A stretch of 17,422 bases of DNA from Firmicutes bacterium UBA994. Its GTDB lineage: Bacteria; Bacillota; UBA994. The DNA lies in the NCBI GenBank assembly GCA_002292025.1, contig DBBC01000060.1, forward strand, positions 1 through 17,422, given 5' to 3'. The position numbers and the translations under genes were made by a program. Numbering within the stretch: the stretch's first letter is position 1; the number at the start of each line of letters is the position of its first letter. Below are positions 14,516 through 17,422 of the stretch, in pieces. Under the pieces are notes generated by a model, which was not told the origin of the DNA, ran no database searches, and saw only the letters and a list, made by a program, of their open reading frames with translations.

Positions 14516-15844
14516 TTGCGAATGTTTGGCACGGACGGTGTCCGCGGCAAAGCTAATACAGAGCTCACCCCGGAACTAGCTCTGGCCTTGGGGCGTGCCG
14601 CCGTAACCGCGCTTGCTGCCTCGCGCCGCCCGATAGTCTTTGTGGGTCGAGATACGCGCCGCTCAGGCGACTTGCTCGTTTCCGCCCTAGCCGCCGGCTG
14701 CATGTCAGCCGGGGCAGATGTCGTTGACCTAGGCGTAGTTCCCACCCCCGCCTTGGCCTACCTGACGCGCTGCCATCACGCGAGCTTAGGGGCGGTCGTT
14801 TCTGCTTCGCACAACCCTGCTATTGACAACGGCATAAAATTTTTCTCACAGGACGGTTACAAACTCCCCGACGAAACGGAAGATGCCATCGAGACGATAG
14901 TCCAAAGTAGAGGCGCGCCATCCGTCGCGGGCGACCGGGTGGGTGTGCTTCGGCAAGAGATCGCGCTGCGGGAGGATTATCTTCGCTATCTTCAAGGCGT
15001 GGTTCCCGTAAACTTAGCCGGGCTTAAGATTGTCGTGGACGCTGCTAACGGCGCGGCCTTCGCTCTAGCCCCGGCCTTGTTCAGGGCGCTGGGGGCGGAG
15101 GTTGTCCCTATGAATGTTTTGCCTGACGGACTTAACATCAATGTCATGGCTGGTTCTACGCACCCGCAGTATATGCAAGAGCGGGTGAGAAGCGAATCCG
15201 CTCACCTCGGGCTGGCCTTTGACGGTGACGCCGACAGGCTGATTGCCTGTGACTCACAAGGACGCCTTGCTGATGGAGACAACATTCTTCATATTTGTGC
15301 TTCCTTCATGCAAATGAGGGGGCTCTTGACGCAGTCTACTGTCGTGGGGACAGTAATGAGCAATTTAGGTCTTGACGCCGTGCTGCGGCGTAAAGATATA
15401 AGGGTGCGGCGTGCACAAGTAGGAGATCGCTACGTTTTGACCGAAATGCAAAGTTCGGGCGCGGTGCTTGGCGGAGAGCAGTCCGGACACTGCATTTTCC
15501 TTAGGTCAAGCACTACGGGGGACGGACTGCTGACGGCGCTAATGCTGCTGCAGGCCGTAGTCGAGCAAGGGAAGCCTTTAGACGCGTGGCTGGACGAGTT
15601 TAGGCGTTTCCCCCAAGTGCTCTTAAACGTAGCGGTGCCCGATAAACACACCGCCATGCAACACAGTGCGGTAAAGGAGGCGATATTGCGGGCTGAAGCC
15701 ACCCTAGGCCAATCGGGGCGTATCTTGGTACGGCCATCCGGCACGGAGGCGTGCGTAAGGGTGATGGTAGAGGCAGAGGAAGCAACGGCAGCTAATTTGA
15801 CGGCAGAAGCGGTAGCGGCAATTATTCGAACTGCAAGCGCCTGA
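14516..15844 (+). CDS. glmM: Phosphoglucosamine mutase GlmM
   Basis: GlmM converts glucosamine-6-phosphate to glucosamine-1-phosphate on the way to UDP-GlcNAc. The 442-residue product is full length, with all four alpha-D-phosphohexomutase signatures. These are MFGTDGVRG at the N-terminus, SASHNP with the phospho-serine at S98, the metal loop DGDADR at about 239-244, and the phosphate-binding RPSGTEACVRV near the C-terminus. TTG 14516 is chosen over ATG 14522 because AAGGTGA (14503-14509) has normal spacing only to the TTG, and the resulting MRMFGTDG fits the family. GlmM also binds and inhibits CdaA in several Firmicutes, which is relevant here because the other CdaA regulator is reduced. 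The stop falls five bases before the glmS ribozyme cleavage site. Confidence 0.96.
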   Translation: MRMFGTDGVRGKANTELTPELALALGRAAVTALAASRRPIVFVGRDTRRSGDLLVSALAAGCMSAGADVVDLGVVPTPALAYLTRCHHASLGAVVSASHNPAIDNGIKFFSQDGYKLPDETEDAIETIVQSRGAPSVAGDRVGVLRQEIALREDYLRYLQGVVPVNLAGLKIVVDAANGAAFALAPALFRALGAEVVPMNVLPDGLNINVMAGSTHPQYMQERVRSESAHLGLAFDGDADRLIACDSQGRLADGDNILHICASFMQMRGLLTQSTVVGTVMSNLGLDAVLRRKDIRVRRAQVGDRYVLTEMQSSGAVLGGEQSGHCIFLRSSTTGDGLLTALMLLQAVVEQGKPLDAWLDEFRRFPQVLLNVAVPDKHTAMQHSAVKEAILRAEATLGQSGRILVRPSGTEACVRVMVEAEEATAANLTAEAVAAIIRTASA

Positions 15845-15849
15845 TCTGG

Positions 15850-16004
15850 GCGCCTAAGTATCGATCCGGATGCTTTGGCGGAGCCAGATGACGAGGTGGG
15901 GGTTTATCGAAGATTCGGCGGATGCCCCCGGGACTAGGGCGACCATAGCCCATTGTCAAAACCGCCAAGCGATTGGCGGCACAGCGCTTTGGGCGGCCCT
16001 ATTA
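15850..16004 (+). ncRNA. glmS ribozyme / GlcN6P riboswitch
   Basis: This self-cleaving riboswitch uses glucosamine-6-phosphate as cofactor and lowers glmS expression. The core is clear: GCGCC at 15850-15854 just after the predicted cut, GACGAGG at 15890-15896, TTTATCGA at 15903-15910 and CGGCGGATG at 15916-15924. P2 pairs GGGGG (15898-15902) with CCCCC (15925-15929). A P4-type hairpin, CCGCCAA-GCGA-TTGGCGG (15962-15979), has a GNRA loop. A helix joins GCCCA (15948-15952) with TGGGC (15990-15994), and a pseudoknot pairs TAGGGC (15935-15940) with GCCCTA (15996-16001). P1 looks irregular. The base before the cut is G rather than the more common A. The 3' boundary is approximate. Confidence 0.95.
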
Positions 16005-16027
16005 GAGTAGAGGAGGACACTCACGTA

Positions 16028-17422
16028 ATGTGTGGTATAGTCGGCTACATCGGTAAGCCCACCGCGATGGGCGTCATTATGGACGGCCTCGGACGTTTGG
16101 AATACAGGGGATATGACTCAGCGGGCATAGTGTTGTTTGACGACGGCGGGTTGTTGCTGGCCAAAAACGCAGGCCGTTTAAGCGTCCTAGCAGAGCGCCT
16201 TCGGCATAATCCTTATCCTGCCGCGCACCTAGGTATAGGACACACACGTTGGGCCACGCACGGGGCACCTACCGACGTCAACGCCCACCCCCATATGGGG
16301 TGCGACGGGAGTTTTGCCGTGGTGCATAACGGCATTATTGAGAACTACAGTGAGTTGCGCCGCGAGCTGATGGCCCGCGGGCACAAGTTCGCGTCGGAGA
16401 CCGACACCGAGGTCATTCCGCATCTTTTGGAAGAGCTTTATGAGGGGGATTTGACGGCCGCGGTGCAAGCGGTAGTCGCCAAACTAAAAGGCTCCTTCGC
16501 CATTGCCGTAGTTTCATCCGACGACCCGAGTACGGTGGTGGCATATCGGCAGGATAGCCCCCTAATCATTGGGCTTGGCCAAGGCGAGAACTTTTTGGCA
16601 TCGGATATTCCTGCACTCTTGCCGTATACGCGGCGTACGGTGGTACTTGATGACGGCGACCTAGCCGTGCTTAAATCCGAAGGCGTGGGCTTTTTCCGTC
16701 AGGGGCAAACAATCGAAAAGAAGATAATGCACGTAGAGTGGGACGAAGTGGCCGCTGAGAAAGCCGGGTTCCCGCACTTTATGCTCAAGGAAATCCACGA
16801 ACAGCCCAAAGCGCTGCGTGATACCCTGCGCGGGCGCGTACAGGGCAGCGGCACTAATTTGGCTGAGGAAATCGGCCTGACGCAAGCAGTAGTCACGGGT
16901 ATAAACCGCATCGCCATTGTCGCCTGTGGGACGGCCTATCACGCCGGCCTAGTGGGCAAGGCGCTGATTGAAAAATTAGCGCGCATTCATGTCGAAGTCG
17001 ACGTAGCCTCAGAGTTTCGCTACCGCAATCCGGTGCTTAAGCAAGATGACCTAGTCATTATCGTCAGCCAATCCGGCGAAACTGCCGATACACTTGCCGC
17101 TTTACGCGAGGCTAAGCGGCAGGGCTGCCGGGTAATTGCCATCACCAATGTGGTGGGGAGTTCCGTAGCGCGCGAAGGCCAGCACGTGCTGCACACCTTA
17201 GCGGGGCCGGAAATTGCGGTGGCTTCCACTAAAGCCTATACCACGCAGCTTGCGGCGCTCACGCTGATAGCCATCGAGCTTGGGTTATCCCGCGGTACGC
17301 TGGCTCCGTCAAGAGCGAGCGAGCTGCTGCAGGGAATTCAGTTCCTACCACAATACGTGGGTGAGATTTTATCTCAAGTCGAGACTTTCAAAACAGTAGC
17401 GGAGCGCTTGGCGCAAAGCGAG
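16028..17422 (+). CDS. glmS: Glutamine--fructose-6-phosphate aminotransferase (isomerizing), 3'-partial
   Basis: GlmS makes glucosamine-6-phosphate from fructose-6-phosphate and glutamine, the entry to amino-sugar and cell-wall synthesis. The first 465 codons are present without a stop; the family is about 600-610 residues, so roughly 140 are beyond the window. After Met, MCGIVGYIG gives the N-terminal nucleophile Cys. HTRWATHG, HNGIIENY and ETDTEV complete the class-II glutaminase site. The first SIS domain follows with IVACGTAYHAG, SQSGETADT and VASTKAYTTQ. The second SIS domain is mostly missing. The ATG is fixed by AGAGGAGGA (16009-16017). The ribozyme just upstream gives feedback by its product. 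glmM precedes it in the same operon. Confidence 0.96.
   Translation, partial: MCGIVGYIGKPTAMGVIMDGLGRLEYRGYDSAGIVLFDDGGLLLAKNAGRLSVLAERLRHNPYPAAHLGIGHTRWATHGAPTDVNAHPHMGCDGSFAVVHNGIIENYSELRRELMARGHKFASETDTEVIPHLLEELYEGDLTAAVQAVVAKLKGSFAIAVVSSDDPSTVVAYRQDSPLIIGLGQGENFLASDIPALLPYTRRTVVLDDGDLAVLKSEGVGFFRQGQTIEKKIMHVEWDEVAAEKAGFPHFMLKEIHEQPKALRDTLRGRVQGSGTNLAEEIGLTQAVVTGINRIAIVACGTAYHAGLVGKALIEKLARIHVEVDVASEFRYRNPVLKQDDLVIIVSQSGETADTLAALREAKRQGCRVIAITNVVGSSVAREGQHVLHTLAGPEIAVASTKAYTTQLAALTLIAIELGLSRGTLAPSRASELLQGIQFLPQYVGEILSQVETFKTVAERLAQSE

Overview
The window looks like chromosome from an anaerobic, amino-acid-fermenting Bacillota of the Clostridia type with fairly GC-rich DNA. Support comes from strong AAGGAGG-type ribosome-binding sites, frequent TTG/GTG starts, a complete set of B12-dependent D-ornithine aminomutase genes, a sigW-rsiW-cdaA-cdaR-glmM-glmS locus arranged as in Bacillus, and a glmS ribozyme. 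I cannot name a genus. No CRISPR array, tRNA, rRNA, phage gene or transposase was seen, and no stretch over 300 bases lacks a gene.

Region 1 (1-6236, + strand) is the oxidative branch of ornithine fermentation: ortB (5' end cut by the window), oraS, oraE, a GlmL/MutL-like ASKHA protein and orr, tightly packed with overlapping stops and starts. Orr makes D-ornithine, OraS/OraE convert it to 2,4-diaminopentanoate, and OrtAB cleaves the later 2-amino-4-oxopentanoate to alanine and acetyl-CoA. The expected ord and ortA should lie just upstream, outside the window.

Region 2 (6237-8557, + strand) holds a Met-rich two-helix small membrane protein, carbamate kinase and ornithine carbamoyltransferase. 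Read catabolically, the two enzymes turn citrulline into ornithine plus ATP and would feed region 1. Region 3 (8558-11016) has a predicted P-loop protein of the cyclic 2,3-diphosphoglycerate synthetase-like family, a terminator, and a convergent gene for a 3-hydroxyisobutyrate dehydrogenase family enzyme flanked by purine-rich repeats.

Region 4 (11017-17422, + strand) is a cell-envelope stress, c-di-AMP and amino-sugar operon: a SigW-type promoter (TGAAAC-N16-CGTA), sigW, an rsiW-like anti-sigma gene, a ten-repeat TPR gene, cdaA, a cdaR reduced to a 31-codon membrane anchor, glmM, a glmS ribozyme and glmS (3' end cut by the window). Two membrane regulators in this operon are cut down: the RsiW homologue lacks the zinc-binding part of its anti-sigma domain, and CdaR lacks all its YbbR domains. 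A 65-base inverted repeat, related to a single copy near 8.6 kb, lies where the CdaR domains should be. This doubly stripped SigW/c-di-AMP locus, with a TPR gene added, is the most unusual thing in the window.
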